A stretch of 64,000 nt of DNA from Paenibacillus lactis (GCF_017873605.1 NZ_JAGGKI010000007.1:229557-293556); one strand, 5' to 3'. Shown: positions 17,834 through 26,702, counted from the first letter of the stretch. The notes: generated by a model not told the origin, from the sequence alone. Program-made: numbers and translations.

Positions 17834-18520
17834 TTGGATACAGCAGGAAACAGCTTGGCGCTCGTTGCACTTACCGGATTGATGGGTGCACCGCATTGTT
17901 TCGCGATGTGCGGAGGCATCGTGTCGTCGGTTGCACTTCGCGCACAAGGCTCGCCAATGGCTTTGATCCTCGCATATAACGTAGGGAGAGTAGCAACTTA
18001 CGCGGCAATCGGCGGTTTTATGGGCTTGGTCGGCTCTTTTCTGGATTCTGCAGCCGGATTCGTCGGGCTCCAATCTGCGGCCAGCATCATTGGCGGCTTG
18101 CTGATCTTGTTATGGACCTTTCGTCGGTATACGCTCCCGATGTTTCGCACGCATCCATATAAAAATTCTCGCGTTCAGTCGAAGCTGCAGCAGCTCGGAC
18201 AACGTTACGAAATTCTTGCAACCTTTTTGACCGGGATTCTGCTGGGCTTTTTGCCATGCGGCTTGACTTATGCAATGCACATGAATGCTGCCGCCTCGGG
18301 AACCGCAGCAGAAGGTTCGCTGATTATGCTGGTGTTCGGCATATCGACGTTTCCGGTCTTGCTTCTGACGGCGATGTCTGCGGGAAGCCTTACGAAAAGA
18401 TGGCGCAGGGCGATGCGCAGGATCGGCGGATATCTGGCCGTCTTGATGGGGTTGCTGTGCATTCTGAAAGGTCTAAGTGCGAATGGCTGGATACCTTCCG
18501 TGCACCCTTGGCTATGGTGA
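17834..18520 (+). CDS. SafE/TauE-type membrane protein (cytochrome oxidase/copper-linked subgroup)
   Basis: A 228-residue protein with about six membrane helices in two similar halves. Each half carries a cysteine motif: GLMGAPHCFAMCGG near residue 15 and GFLPCGLTYAMH near residue 140. This is the signature of the short sulfite-exporter TauE/SafE-like (DsbD-related) group often found with cco/fix oxidase assembly or copper genes. A role in metal or thiol transfer across the membrane is likely, but the substrate is not known. TTG 17834 follows AAGGGAG. Confidence 0.75.
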   Translation: MDTAGNSLALVALTGLMGAPHCFAMCGGIVSSVALRAQGSPMALILAYNVGRVATYAAIGGFMGLVGSFLDSAAGFVGLQSAASIIGGLLILLWTFRRYTLPMFRTHPYKNSRVQSKLQQLGQRYEILATFLTGILLGFLPCGLTYAMHMNAAASGTAAEGSLIMLVFGISTFPVLLLTAMSAGSLTKRWRRAMRRIGGYLAVLMGLLCILKGLSANGWIPSVHPWLW

Positions 18521-18537
18521 TGGGGGGCTTTTTCTCT

Positions 18538-18942
18538 TTAATGAACCTTAAAAACGGTGCTGACTTTGACATACCGCTCCTTCCACTGTAATTCGGCTTC
18601 GGCTTGCCATTTCCCGCGCATGACGGGCACCACTGTCGCATGATATACCCCGGGTTGAATCTCCTCAATGGAAGCAGGAAAAACCCCGCAAAACATATCC
18701 GGCATGGTAATGTTCAAATCGAAATCCGCGCCTGTTACGGGTATTCCGGATAACTCGTCAATTTGCAGCTCAAAGGTGGTCTCCTGCATCGATACCGCTG
18801 ATGAATCAATCGGTGTTATTTGCATGCGGATTTGATCATCGATATAAAGAGCCTCTGCTGATGGATGGTCTTCCACTAGACGAAACAAAATGAACAAGAG
18901 CATAAAACCAAACAACAACAGGATGATCCATCTCGCTTTCAT
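18538..18942 (-). CDS. FixH/YtkA-like membrane-anchored protein
   Basis: A 134-residue protein with one N-terminal membrane helix (about residues 5-22) and a beta-sandwich domain that resembles FixH/YtkA (ending GVYHATVVPVMRGKWQAEAELQW). It is convergent with the SafE-like gene, 17 bases apart. The pairing with SafE recalls the fix/cco assembly clusters of Proteobacteria. It is a second, distinct copy of the domain type seen at 11493. Function is assumed to be metalloprotein assembly. Confidence 0.6.
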   Translation of the reverse strand: MKARWIILLLFGFMLLFILFRLVEDHPSAEALYIDDQIRMQITPIDSSAVSMQETTFELQIDELSGIPVTGADFDLNITMPDMFCGVFPASIEEIQPGVYHATVVPVMRGKWQAEAELQWKERYVKVSTVFKVH

Positions 18943-19180
18943 GCTTCGCCTTCTTCCTATAATTCATAACGTTAATTACTGATGTTATATGTATCTGACA
19001 TGCAGAAAATGCCGGAATATGTGCTGGAGTGCAGCTAAAGCATACATAAGAAAACAGAAGCAAAAGGGACTATCTCCATTATCTATGCTCTTGCCCCCAG
19101 GCGGATGAATGAACAAGGCTTAATATTGAAAACCTATGGAAGTGGTATACATTCTCGATTTCCGAAGGAGGAAGACTGAC

Positions 19181-19285
19181 ATGGCTCACCAGAAGAGAAG
19201 GAAAGAAGCTGCCTGGAAGTCGCGTAAGCAAGCACAGCACCCCCATGGAAAAATCAGATCGCTCAAGGAATTGTCCGGCGAATAG
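19181..19285 (+). CDS. Small basic 34-residue protein
   Basis: The frame begins MAHQKRRKEAAWKSRKQAQ and ends after 34 residues. ATG 19181 lies nine bases behind a perfect AAGGAGG, and a terminator follows 30 bases after the stop, so it is a complete single-gene unit. It has a run of Lys/Arg, one Trp and an HPHGK motif. It looks like one of the short conserved Bacillales proteins of unknown function. The exact family name is not asserted. Confidence 0.65.
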   Translation: MAHQKRRKEAAWKSRKQAQHPHGKIRSLKELSGE

Positions 19286-19314
19286 GATGAGGAGTATACT
19301 GCTTGGAAGTAAAG

Positions 19315-19356
19315 GACTGTCGGTTAGTTTTAACTTGCCGGCAGTCTCTTTTTTAT
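19315..19356 (+). terminator. Terminator after the 34-residue protein
   Basis: A stem GACTGTCGG (19315-19323) pairs with CCGGCAGTC (19338-19346) with one G-T wobble, followed by T-rich sequence with seven T. Confidence 0.85.
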
Positions 19357-19492
19357 GAAAACGGGCGGTCCTGCGACTATATTCATGATCGATTCATGGC
19401 AAAAAACAAAGAAATCATGAGATTTCAAAAGAAAAAAGAGGATTTTATGCTTTGATTTCAGGCGGAATGCGAGACATTATGTCCTGATCAAC

Positions 19493-19522
19493 TTGAAGAT
19501 TCAAAGAACTATTCCATAAAAT
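19493..19522 (+). promoter_or_regulatory. SigA-type promoter of the glycan operon
   Basis: TTGAAG (19493-19498) and TAAAAT (19517-19522) are spaced by 18 bases. The predicted start of transcription falls at the left arm of the CIRCE element, the usual arrangement for HrcA-controlled genes. Confidence 0.55.
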
Positions 19523-19531
19523 ACTATATTA

Positions 19532-19558
19532 TCAGCACTCGACATTATAGAGTGCTAA
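19532..19558. promoter_or_regulatory. CIRCE element (HrcA operator)
   Basis: TCAGCACTC-N9-GAGTGCTAA matches the CIRCE consensus TTAGCACTC-N9-GAGTGCTAA at 17 of 18 positions, with the exact nine-base spacer. It lies directly behind a SigA-type promoter and 107 bases ahead of the nucleotidyltransferase start. The known HrcA operon genes groES/groEL and dnaK are not here, so the operon downstream would be an unusual heat-shock target. HrcA itself is not in the window. Confidence 0.85.
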
Positions 19559-19665
19559 CAAATCAAGAGCGAAGGAGGGAAGCCGATACAATATTAGCGT
19601 CAGTGTCCAAAGCTGGCGTAAGTTTGTTTGTCGAATCATTTTTTGGGAACAGGAGGATTTCGAAG

Positions 19666-20706
19666 ATGAATGTACTGTTACTTGCCGGTGGATTGGGAAC
19701 CCGACTTAGACCGATGACGGAGAACATGCCGAAGCCGATGGCACCGATTCTGAATCGTCCGTGGCTGGAACATCTCATTCTTCATCTGAAGGAACAAGGC
19801 GTTCACCGTTTCGTTATCGCCCTTAAGCATCATCCCGAAAAAATAAAAAACCATTTCGGCGACGGCCGCCGGCTGGGCGTGTCGATCCAGTATGCGCTTG
19901 AAGATAAGCTGCTGGGGACTGCCGGGGCGATCAAGAATGCCGAGGCTTTACTCGATGAACAATTTATTGCCATGAATGCGGATATCGTCCACGATATTGA
20001 ACTGAAACCGCTGCTGGATTTCCATCGATCTCACGGAGGAAAGGTAACGATCGGTCTGACGGAGGTTGAGGACCCTAGCGCGTACGGGGTCGTTGAGCAG
20101 GACGATACGGGGCGCATCTTGCGTTTTGTGGAGAAGCCCCGCTTGGACGAGGCCCCTTCGAGACGGATCAACGCAGGTATTTACATCATGGATAAAAACG
20201 TGCTCGCAGCGATTCCGTCCGATCGGGAGGTCTCCATTGAACGCGAAACGTTTCCACATCTCATCCGCGAAAATATGGGAGTCTTCGGTACGACGATTCA
20301 AGGCTATTGGGCGGATATGGGCACCAAAGACAGATACCGCAAAATTCACTGGGATCTCTTAACGGGACAGAGCCGGATCCAAATTCCCGGACACGTCCAG
20401 GATCAAGGCATCTGGATCGGCAAGGGCTCTAAAATCGGAGCCGGCGTCCTCCTCGTTCCGCCGGTATTGATCGGAGATCACGTACGAATCGGAGCGCGGG
20501 CCGTCATCGGGCCTCATGTGGTGCTCGGCGACAAGTGCACGATCGGCCCGAACGTCCGGCTATCGGAAACGATCCTGTGGGACGGCTGCCGGGTAAACGA
20601 GGGAGCGTACTTAAACAACTGCATATTCGGTTACAATCTCGAGCTCGGCCCAAGACATATTTTGCATGAAGCCGTAATGAACCGACTGGGAGTGATGCAA
20701 GCATGA
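19666..20706 (+). CDS. Sugar-phosphate nucleotidyltransferase (mannose-1-phosphate guanylyltransferase-like)
   Basis: A 346-residue protein. The N-terminal nucleotidyltransferase domain has the signature LLLAGGLGTRLRPMTENMPKPM (residues 4-25), acidic metal site MNADIVHD and EKP motif FVEKP. The C-terminal part has hexapeptide repeats (IGKGSKIGAGVLL..VLIGDHVRIGARAVIG) forming a left-handed beta-helix. It makes an NDP-sugar, probably GDP-mannose given the phosphomannomutase in the same operon. ATG 19666 lies behind AGGAGG. An upstream GTG at 19552 falls inside the CIRCE element and is rejected. It overlaps the next gene by four bases. Confidence 0.85.
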   Translation: MNVLLLAGGLGTRLRPMTENMPKPMAPILNRPWLEHLILHLKEQGVHRFVIALKHHPEKIKNHFGDGRRLGVSIQYALEDKLLGTAGAIKNAEALLDEQFIAMNADIVHDIELKPLLDFHRSHGGKVTIGLTEVEDPSAYGVVEQDDTGRILRFVEKPRLDEAPSRRINAGIYIMDKNVLAAIPSDREVSIERETFPHLIRENMGVFGTTIQGYWADMGTKDRYRKIHWDLLTGQSRIQIPGHVQDQGIWIGKGSKIGAGVLLVPPVLIGDHVRIGARAVIGPHVVLGDKCTIGPNVRLSETILWDGCRVNEGAYLNNCIFGYNLELGPRHILHEAVMNRLGVMQA

Positions 20707-21863
20707 CCCGGGTGGCTTATATCAGTACTTACGTTCCGAAGAAATGCGGCCTGGCCACGTTCACTTTTCATTTGCGCCAGGCGGTCCATGCAGTGAAGGA
20801 GTGGAAAGCGAAGGATCCCGTAATCGTGCTCCACGATGGGGAATCCGATGGCCTGCAGGATCCGCTGCTGTGGCTGCTGCGTCGCGATTGCGAGAACGAT
20901 TATGAGAAGATGGCGTACAGAATCAACCAGTCCGAAATCGAGGTCGTCTCTCTCCAGCACGAGTTCGGGATATTTGGCGGCGAGGCCGGCCGGCACATCT
21001 TGCGTTTCATCCGCAATCTGAAAAAACCGCTGGTGACTACGTTTCATACGGTGTTTGAGTTGCCCCGTGAACCGTACGCAAGCATTCAGCGGGAAATCGC
21101 CGAGCGAAGCGACCGGATCGTCGTGATGAACCGCAAAGCGATATCTTATTTAAACCGCTCGTTCGGCATTCCGGAGGAGAAAATCGTCTTTATACCGCAC
21201 GGTACGCCCGAGCCCGATACGGAGCGGCGGCAGGCATTCCGGGAGCAGCTGGATTGGGCCGATCGCAAGGTGCTGATGACGTTCGGGCTGCTGAGCCGCG
21301 GAAAAGGAATTGAATTGATCCTGAGGATTTTGCCTGAAATTGTTAAAAAGGTGCCTAAAGTGTTATATGCCATCGTCGGCCAAACGCATCCGGAGGTCAA
21401 GAAATGGGAAGGAGAGAAGTACCGCGAAGAGCTGAAGGCCATGATCGCTGACAGCGGGATCGGTGACAATGTCGTCATGATCGACCGTTATATGGAGGAG
21501 AATGATCTGGTGCGCCATATTACGGCATGCGATGTCTACGTGACACCTTATCCGGGTATGGAGCAGATCACCAGCGGAACGCTTGCCTATGCGGTCGGCT
21601 TGGGACGGCCAGTGGTTTCGACTCCGTACTGCTATGCACAGGATTTGCTCGCCGATGAACCCGAGCTGCTGATTCCTGCTGATGACGAGGCGTTATGGCG
21701 GGAACGGATCGTGTCGCTGCTGACCAACGACGTGATGCATCAAGATGTCGTCCGGAAAATGAAGCGGCTGGGGCAAACGATGCATTGGCCAAGCGTCGGG
21801 CATGAGTACAACCTTCTGTTTACCGAGGTGGGGAGACATGGAAAGGCGATCCGTTCGGTTTGA
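20703..21863 (+). CDS. GT4-family glycosyltransferase
   Basis: A 386-residue GT-B fold enzyme. The N-terminus STYVPKKCGLATFTFHL is typical of a GT4 subgroup, and the C-terminal half has the donor site (GLLSRGKGIEL and later YVTPYPGMEQITSGTLAYAVGLGRPVVSTPY). It would transfer sugar, probably mannose, from the nucleotide sugar made by its neighbour. The ATG overlaps the previous stop, and its own end overlaps the next gene by 26 bases. The acceptor is unknown. Confidence 0.85.
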   Translation: MTRVAYISTYVPKKCGLATFTFHLRQAVHAVKEWKAKDPVIVLHDGESDGLQDPLLWLLRRDCENDYEKMAYRINQSEIEVVSLQHEFGIFGGEAGRHILRFIRNLKKPLVTTFHTVFELPREPYASIQREIAERSDRIVVMNRKAISYLNRSFGIPEEKIVFIPHGTPEPDTERRQAFREQLDWADRKVLMTFGLLSRGKGIELILRILPEIVKKVPKVLYAIVGQTHPEVKKWEGEKYREELKAMIADSGIGDNVVMIDRYMEENDLVRHITACDVYVTPYPGMEQITSGTLAYAVGLGRPVVSTPYCYAQDLLADEPELLIPADDEALWRERIVSLLTNDVMHQDVVRKMKRLGQTMHWPSVGHEYNLLFTEVGRHGKAIRSV

Positions 21864-22878
21864 CCATCTGATCAAGATGACCGATGATACCGGCATACTC
21901 GAGCACGGGTTCGGGACGATCCCCCGGCGCAACGAAGGATACAGCACGGACGACCAGGCTCGTGCGTTATGGGTTTGTCTCGAATGGTTCAAGCATGGGC
22001 GTCCTGAAGACCAACAACAACTTGAGCGGTTAGCCGAGATCTATATCGCCTTTTTGCTGTGGGCGCAAAAGGAAGATGGTCATTTTCATAACAATTTTGC
22101 CTATGACCGGAGCAAGGAGCCGGAAATGCCTTCCGACGATTGCCTTGGACGCTGCCTTTGGGCTTGTGCGAAGGCAATGACAGCAGCACCCGCCCCTTCG
22201 TTTGCGATGGTTGCTGAATCGATCTTTCAAAAAGCGCTGCCGCAGGTTGACCATTTGCGGTATCCGCGCGGATGGGCTTACAGCATCGCCGCACTCGGCA
22301 TGCTGCAGCGTGCCGGATATGATATCGATCTGACCTCCCATATCCAAGAGCTTGCGGAACGTCTGGCTGCCCTCTATCGTCGGAATTCGGCTCCAGGCTG
22401 GTCTTGGTTTGAATCGGAGATCACTTACAGCAATGCCGTGCTGCCATGGGGGATGCTGTGGGCTCATGAAATGTTGAACTGGACGGACTTGCTTGACATC
22501 GCTTTGAGTTCCCTTGACTTCCTAATCGGTTTGTCGCAAAACGAAGCGGGACAGATCCGGCCGGTAGGCAGTCAAGGGTGGTGCCGCCAGGGGTATCGGG
22601 CTTTGTGGGACCAGCAGCCGATCGATGTCATGAAGCTGGCGTTAGCGTCTGCCAAGGCCTATGAGCTGACGAACATGCACAAATATAAATCGGCCGTCAC
22701 GAAGTGCCGCAATTGGTTTTACGGCGGCAACGATCTCGGAGCCCCAATGATTAACGAGCGGGACGGCAGCTGCTGCGACGGCTTGAGCGCCGACGGACCG
22801 AATATAAACTGCGGGGCGGAAGCCGTCATCTCTTACTTGATGACCGAAGCTATTTACGAAGAATGGATACAACATTAA
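21838..22878 (+). CDS. (alpha/alpha)6-barrel-like glycan-associated protein
   Basis: A 346-residue soluble protein with repeated helix pairs and the motifs DHLIKMTDDTGILEHGFGTIPRRNEGYSTDDQARAL near the N-terminus and WSWFESEITYSNAVLPWGML mid-sequence. This pattern occurs as a C-terminal module fused to GT4 enzymes of the type encoded just upstream in other bacteria (from memory). Here the two modules are separate overlapping genes. The catalytic role is not known; glycan binding or processing is inferred. ATG 21838 follows GAGGTGGGGAG. Confidence 0.65.
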   Translation: MERRSVRFDHLIKMTDDTGILEHGFGTIPRRNEGYSTDDQARALWVCLEWFKHGRPEDQQQLERLAEIYIAFLLWAQKEDGHFHNNFAYDRSKEPEMPSDDCLGRCLWACAKAMTAAPAPSFAMVAESIFQKALPQVDHLRYPRGWAYSIAALGMLQRAGYDIDLTSHIQELAERLAALYRRNSAPGWSWFESEITYSNAVLPWGMLWAHEMLNWTDLLDIALSSLDFLIGLSQNEAGQIRPVGSQGWCRQGYRALWDQQPIDVMKLALASAKAYELTNMHKYKSAVTKCRNWFYGGNDLGAPMINERDGSCCDGLSADGPNINCGAEAVISYLMTEAIYEEWIQH

Positions 22879-22929
22879 GCGCAATTCGCCATTATCCAAT
22901 AGACATCATACAAAAAGAGGTGGACAACG

Positions 22930-24381
22930 ATGCCTTTGACCAAAGAACTGCAGGAGCAGGGGATGCCAACCCTTGAAGGGGGGGCTTCCATCCCCTCCCA
23001 TGTATTCCGCGAATATGATATTCGCGGCAAAGCGTATGAAGACATTGACCTCCCTTTTTGCTATTGGCTGGGGAGAGCTTTCGGCGAAACCTTGAAGACG
23101 GCCGGCTTGAATAAGGCCATTGTCGGCCACGACAACCGGAAATCATCCCCGGATTTTCACCGGGCCCTGATTGCCGGCTTGCAGCAATCCGGATGCGAGG
23201 CGATTGATATCGGCGAAGTGACAACGCCGATGTTCTACTATGCCATGCACCATTATCAAGAGCCAAGCGGCATCATGATTACGGCCAGCCATAACCCCGG
23301 CGACGAAAACGGATTTAAAATCGCCATGGACTATACGACGATTTATGGAGAAGAAATCCAGAAGCTGCGCAGCCGCATGCTTGGCTTGGCAGCCGAAGGC
23401 AAGCTGCCGTCCGGTTTCGATTATGACGAAGAAGGTCTGCGATGCGAAAGCGTCGAGGAGCCTTATTTGGACATGCTGGCAGACAAAATCCGGCTGAACG
23501 GCCGGAAGCTTAAAGTCGTGGTCGATTGCGGCAACGGTACGCCGTCGCCATTTGCCCCCAAGGCGCTTCGACGCTGGGGGTGCGATGTGGTAGAGCTGTA
23601 TTGCAAATCGGATCCGGATTTCCCGAATCATCATCCGGATCCGGTAGAGCCGAAAAATTTGCGGGACCTGATCGACGTCGTGAAGAAAGAAAGAGCCGAC
23701 ATCGGCATCGCCTTCGACGGGGACGGCGACCGCCTTGGGGTGGTGGACGAACAGGGCGGCATTTTATGGGGCGATCAGCTGATGATCCAGTTCTGGCGTG
23801 AAGTCCTGCCGAAATATCCGGGCTGCAAAGCGCTGGTGGAAGTCAAATGCTCGAAAGCGCTGGTCGAGGAGATCGAGAAGCTGGGCGGCGAGCCGGTCTT
23901 CCATCGCACAGGCCACTCCCACATTAAAGCGAGCATGCGCAAATTGGATGTGCCGTTTACCGGCGAAATGTCCGGGCATTTATTCTTCCGCGATGAATAC
24001 TACGGATTTGACGACGCGCTGTATGCCGCTGGACGACTGTTGCGGATATTGAGCCGGGATTCGCGCCCGCTGTCCGAATTATTCTCCGACGTGCCAAGAT
24101 ATTGCGCGACCCCTGAAACGAGGGTTCCATGTGACGACGATGCGAAACAACAGATCATTCATAAAGTGAAGAACCATTTTGACGGGAAGCACGAGCTGAT
24201 CGACGTAGACGGCGTACGCGTGCTGTTTCCGAACGGCTGGGGGCTGGTTCGCAGCTCGAACACCCAGCCGATCCTGGTGCTTCGGGCAGAGGCCGATACC
24301 GAGGCAGACTTACATGAAGTCAAAGCCCGCCTGGAACAAGCGCTCCGCGAGGCTGCGCCGGGATTGCAAATTCATTGGTAA
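22930..24381 (+). CDS. Phosphomannomutase/phosphoglucomutase
   Basis: A 483-residue alpha-D-phosphohexomutase. The phosphoserine loop ITASHNPGDENG (catalytic Ser120), metal loop DGDGDR (261-266), sugar-binding GEMSGHLFF and C-terminal phosphate loop VRSSNTQP are all intact. It converts mannose-6-phosphate or glucose-6-phosphate to the 1-phosphate and so feeds the nucleotidyltransferase. It is the last gene of the CIRCE operon and is closed by a terminator. Confidence 0.9.
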   Translation: MPLTKELQEQGMPTLEGGASIPSHVFREYDIRGKAYEDIDLPFCYWLGRAFGETLKTAGLNKAIVGHDNRKSSPDFHRALIAGLQQSGCEAIDIGEVTTPMFYYAMHHYQEPSGIMITASHNPGDENGFKIAMDYTTIYGEEIQKLRSRMLGLAAEGKLPSGFDYDEEGLRCESVEEPYLDMLADKIRLNGRKLKVVVDCGNGTPSPFAPKALRRWGCDVVELYCKSDPDFPNHHPDPVEPKNLRDLIDVVKKERADIGIAFDGDGDRLGVVDEQGGILWGDQLMIQFWREVLPKYPGCKALVEVKCSKALVEEIEKLGGEPVFHRTGHSHIKASMRKLDVPFTGEMSGHLFFRDEYYGFDDALYAAGRLLRILSRDSRPLSELFSDVPRYCATPETRVPCDDDAKQQIIHKVKNHFDGKHELIDVDGVRVLFPNGWGLVRSSNTQPILVLRAEADTEADLHEVKARLEQALREAAPGLQIHW

Positions 24382-24387
24382 GCACGA

Positions 24388-24430
24388 GGAAGCTTCTGCG
24401 GCGATCATGCCGCGGAGCTTCTTTTTTTTA
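24388..24430 (+). terminator. Terminator of the CIRCE glycan operon
   Basis: An imperfect stem GAAGCTTCTGCGGC pairs with GCCGCGGAGCTTC around a short loop and is followed by eight T. It sits seven bases after the phosphomannomutase stop. Confidence 0.88.
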
Positions 24431-24686
24431 ATAAGGAAGGGGCTCTATTGGGGACTGACTAGATGGAGTATTGCAGCGCCATTTAAAGGAAGCGACATGA
24501 ATTTTTTTAGTGCAGGATATCGTGTTCTTGTTGGACGTTCTTCAAAGATATGGCCGTATTTGATGATTCAATGTAAGTTTCTGCTAGTTACATCGCAAGA
24601 TTCGGGAGGTACTATAGTAAGTAACCCTTTGTCAGACATCAGACAAACATAATCATTGTGTAAATATTAAAGGAGGCTGCCTGCGT
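24431..24686. other. Intergenic region before the AraC-type gene
   Basis: No credible gene. The last bases contain AAAGGAGG, the ribosome site of the regulator. No operator could be assigned. Confidence 0.5.
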
Positions 24687-25694
24687 ATGAAGTCTCATAC
24701 CTCCGACCGCATTAAAATGCCGCCAGGCTTTTGGTCCGGCATCCGTCAATTAGGGCTCGCTGATCAAGACATCGTACGAAAAGCGCGGCTTCCGCTGACG
24801 ATCATCAATGAATCCGAGGTAACTGCCACCCAATATTATTCAATTTGGAAGGCGTATACCGATCTTATAGGTGATCCTGCACTAGGAATCATCAAGCTAG
24901 CGACGGCTTTTGAAACGGCGAAGTACCCGTCCTCCGTCTTAGCGACTTACCATGCCCGTGACTATAGGGATGCCCTTAACCGAATGGTCCGGTACAAGAG
25001 GCTGTGCCCTCCTGGAAGATTACGCATGAGCGAGGAGGGCGGGTACTGCACGATGGACTTGGATTGGCTGGAGACGGAAGAGCCTGGTCCTCCGATTCTG
25101 CTTGGCATCACGCTTGCATGTCTACTGGAGTTTGGCCGCCGGGGAACCGGTCAGCATGTGTCGGCACATTCGCTTGAGTTATCGGAGTCCGTTGGCAATG
25201 CAGAGGCCCTCGAGGCATACTTTGGCTGCCGCATCCGGTTTGGAAGCAAGCGCAACCGCTTGACGCTGCATCAGAAGGACTTGGATCTTCCTTTTATGTC
25301 GTTCAACGAAGATTTGCTTGAGATCCTGACTCCCGCTCTGGACCAATCGCTCCATGATCGGCAGTTAGACCCGTCGATAGCCGATAAAGTCAAATGGATC
25401 ATGAAAAGAAGCCTGGCAGGAGGACGACCAGATATTTTGCCTATTGCCAGGGAGCTCGGAATGAGCGGCCGTACCCTGCAGCGCAGGCTCACTGACGAGA
25501 ATACAAGCTTCAAGCGGCTGCTGACAGAGGCTAGACATGAGCAAGCATGCGAATACTTGACGGATCCCTCGCTGGATACGAAAGAAATCGCTTTTCTGCT
25601 TGGATACGAAGTCTTGAATTCGTTCTACCGGGCTTTCCGTCAATGGGAAGGGGATACCCCAACCAATTGGCGTTCTGTCCATTCGGCTTCCTGA
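24687..25694 (+). CDS. AraC-family transcriptional regulator (Arabinose_bd-type N-terminus)
   Basis: A 335-residue regulator of the OruR/ArgR-like AraC branch: a long N-terminal ligand domain (about residues 20-210) and a C-terminal double helix-turn-helix (IARELGMSGRTLQRRLTDENTSFKRLLTEARHEQACEYL, then TKEIAFLLGYEVLNSFYRAFRQWEG). It is probably an activator of the dehydrogenase gene 128 bases downstream, since both face the same way and no terminator lies between. The ligand is unknown. Confidence 0.85.
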   Translation: MKSHTSDRIKMPPGFWSGIRQLGLADQDIVRKARLPLTIINESEVTATQYYSIWKAYTDLIGDPALGIIKLATAFETAKYPSSVLATYHARDYRDALNRMVRYKRLCPPGRLRMSEEGGYCTMDLDWLETEEPGPPILLGITLACLLEFGRRGTGQHVSAHSLELSESVGNAEALEAYFGCRIRFGSKRNRLTLHQKDLDLPFMSFNEDLLEILTPALDQSLHDRQLDPSIADKVKWIMKRSLAGGRPDILPIARELGMSGRTLQRRLTDENTSFKRLLTEARHEQACEYLTDPSLDTKEIAFLLGYEVLNSFYRAFRQWEGDTPTNWRSVHSAS

Positions 25695-25822
25695 GCAAAA
25701 GATTTTGGCGTGTACTGCAAGAACTTTGGCGCCTTAAACTAGTTACCAAATGCGCAAAACAAGGTATCCTAATTCTATCCTCAGTACGACCATAGTCTAG
25801 CAAACATAAGGAGAAATGTAGG

Positions 25823-26617
25823 ATGGAAATGGGATTAACCAATAAAACGGCTTTAGTCACGGGATCCACCAAAGGGATCGGCAAAGCCATTGCCTTTGAG
25901 CTTGCCAAGGAAGGGGCTCAAGTATTCATTAACGGCAGAAACGCCGAAGAAGTAGAACGGACGGTCCATGAACTCAAGTCGGCATTCCCGGAGACCTCGC
26001 CTCAAAATGCGGCAGCCGATCTGGTAGACCGGGCACAGCGCGAAGCATTATTCGAAAAGTTCCCGAACGTCGATATTTTAGTAAACAGCATGGGAAATTA
26101 TGAAATCATGCAGTATGAAGATATAGATGACGCTATATGGGAAAAGTACATTTCTACGAATGTCCTTGCAGCAAATGCCCTGACGAAATTCTATATGCCC
26201 AGCATGCTGGAGAATCAGTATGGACGCATTATCTTTATTGCGAGTGAAGAGGCTGTTATGCCTTCTGGCCAAATGCCGCAGTATGGTGTGACAAAATCCA
26301 TGCTGTTGTCTTTAGCCAAAAGCTTGTCGAAATTGACGAAAGGAACAGAGGTTACCGTTAACACGATCATGCCCGGACCGACGCTATCCGAAAATGTACA
26401 GCAGATCATTGAGGGCATATACAACGATGAAGATATGCCTTTCTCGGAAAAAGAGAAAGCCTTTATGGCATCAAACCTGCCCCAATCTGAGATTCAGCGG
26501 TTCATCAGACCGTTTGAAATAGGCCGGTTAACGGCTTTTATATGCAGCCCCTATGCATCCGCGTTTAAGGGTTCGCCTATACGCATGGATGGGGGAATGG
26601 TGCCGACGATCTTTTAA
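25823..26617 (+). CDS. Short-chain dehydrogenase/reductase
   Basis: A 264-residue SDR enzyme with the cofactor loop TGSTKGIG (residues 13-20) and a catalytic Ser141-Tyr154-Lys158 set (YGVTK). Asn-Ala-Gly is replaced by Asn-Ser-Met-Gly (NSMG, residues 88-91), a mild deviation. An inserted loop near residues 190-215 (EGIYNDEDMPFSEKEKAFMASNLP) is like that of several uncharacterised oxidoreductases. The substrate is unknown. Confidence 0.88.
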   Translation: MEMGLTNKTALVTGSTKGIGKAIAFELAKEGAQVFINGRNAEEVERTVHELKSAFPETSPQNAAADLVDRAQREALFEKFPNVDILVNSMGNYEIMQYEDIDDAIWEKYISTNVLAANALTKFYMPSMLENQYGRIIFIASEEAVMPSGQMPQYGVTKSMLLSLAKSLSKLTKGTEVTVNTIMPGPTLSENVQQIIEGIYNDEDMPFSEKEKAFMASNLPQSEIQRFIRPFEIGRLTAFICSPYASAFKGSPIRMDGGMVPTIF

Positions 26618-26702
26618 CGTAACCTGAACTTCGATATACAAACATGACATGCAACTGTCCCCAACTGGCGAAAATGATGTTATACTATAGTATGCATGCC
26701 CG

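Noticed and set aside
19552..19665. GTG start 38 codons upstream of the nucleotidyltransferase
   Set aside because: It lies inside the CIRCE right arm and has no ribosome site; the conserved N-terminus begins at ATG 19666 behind AGGAGG.
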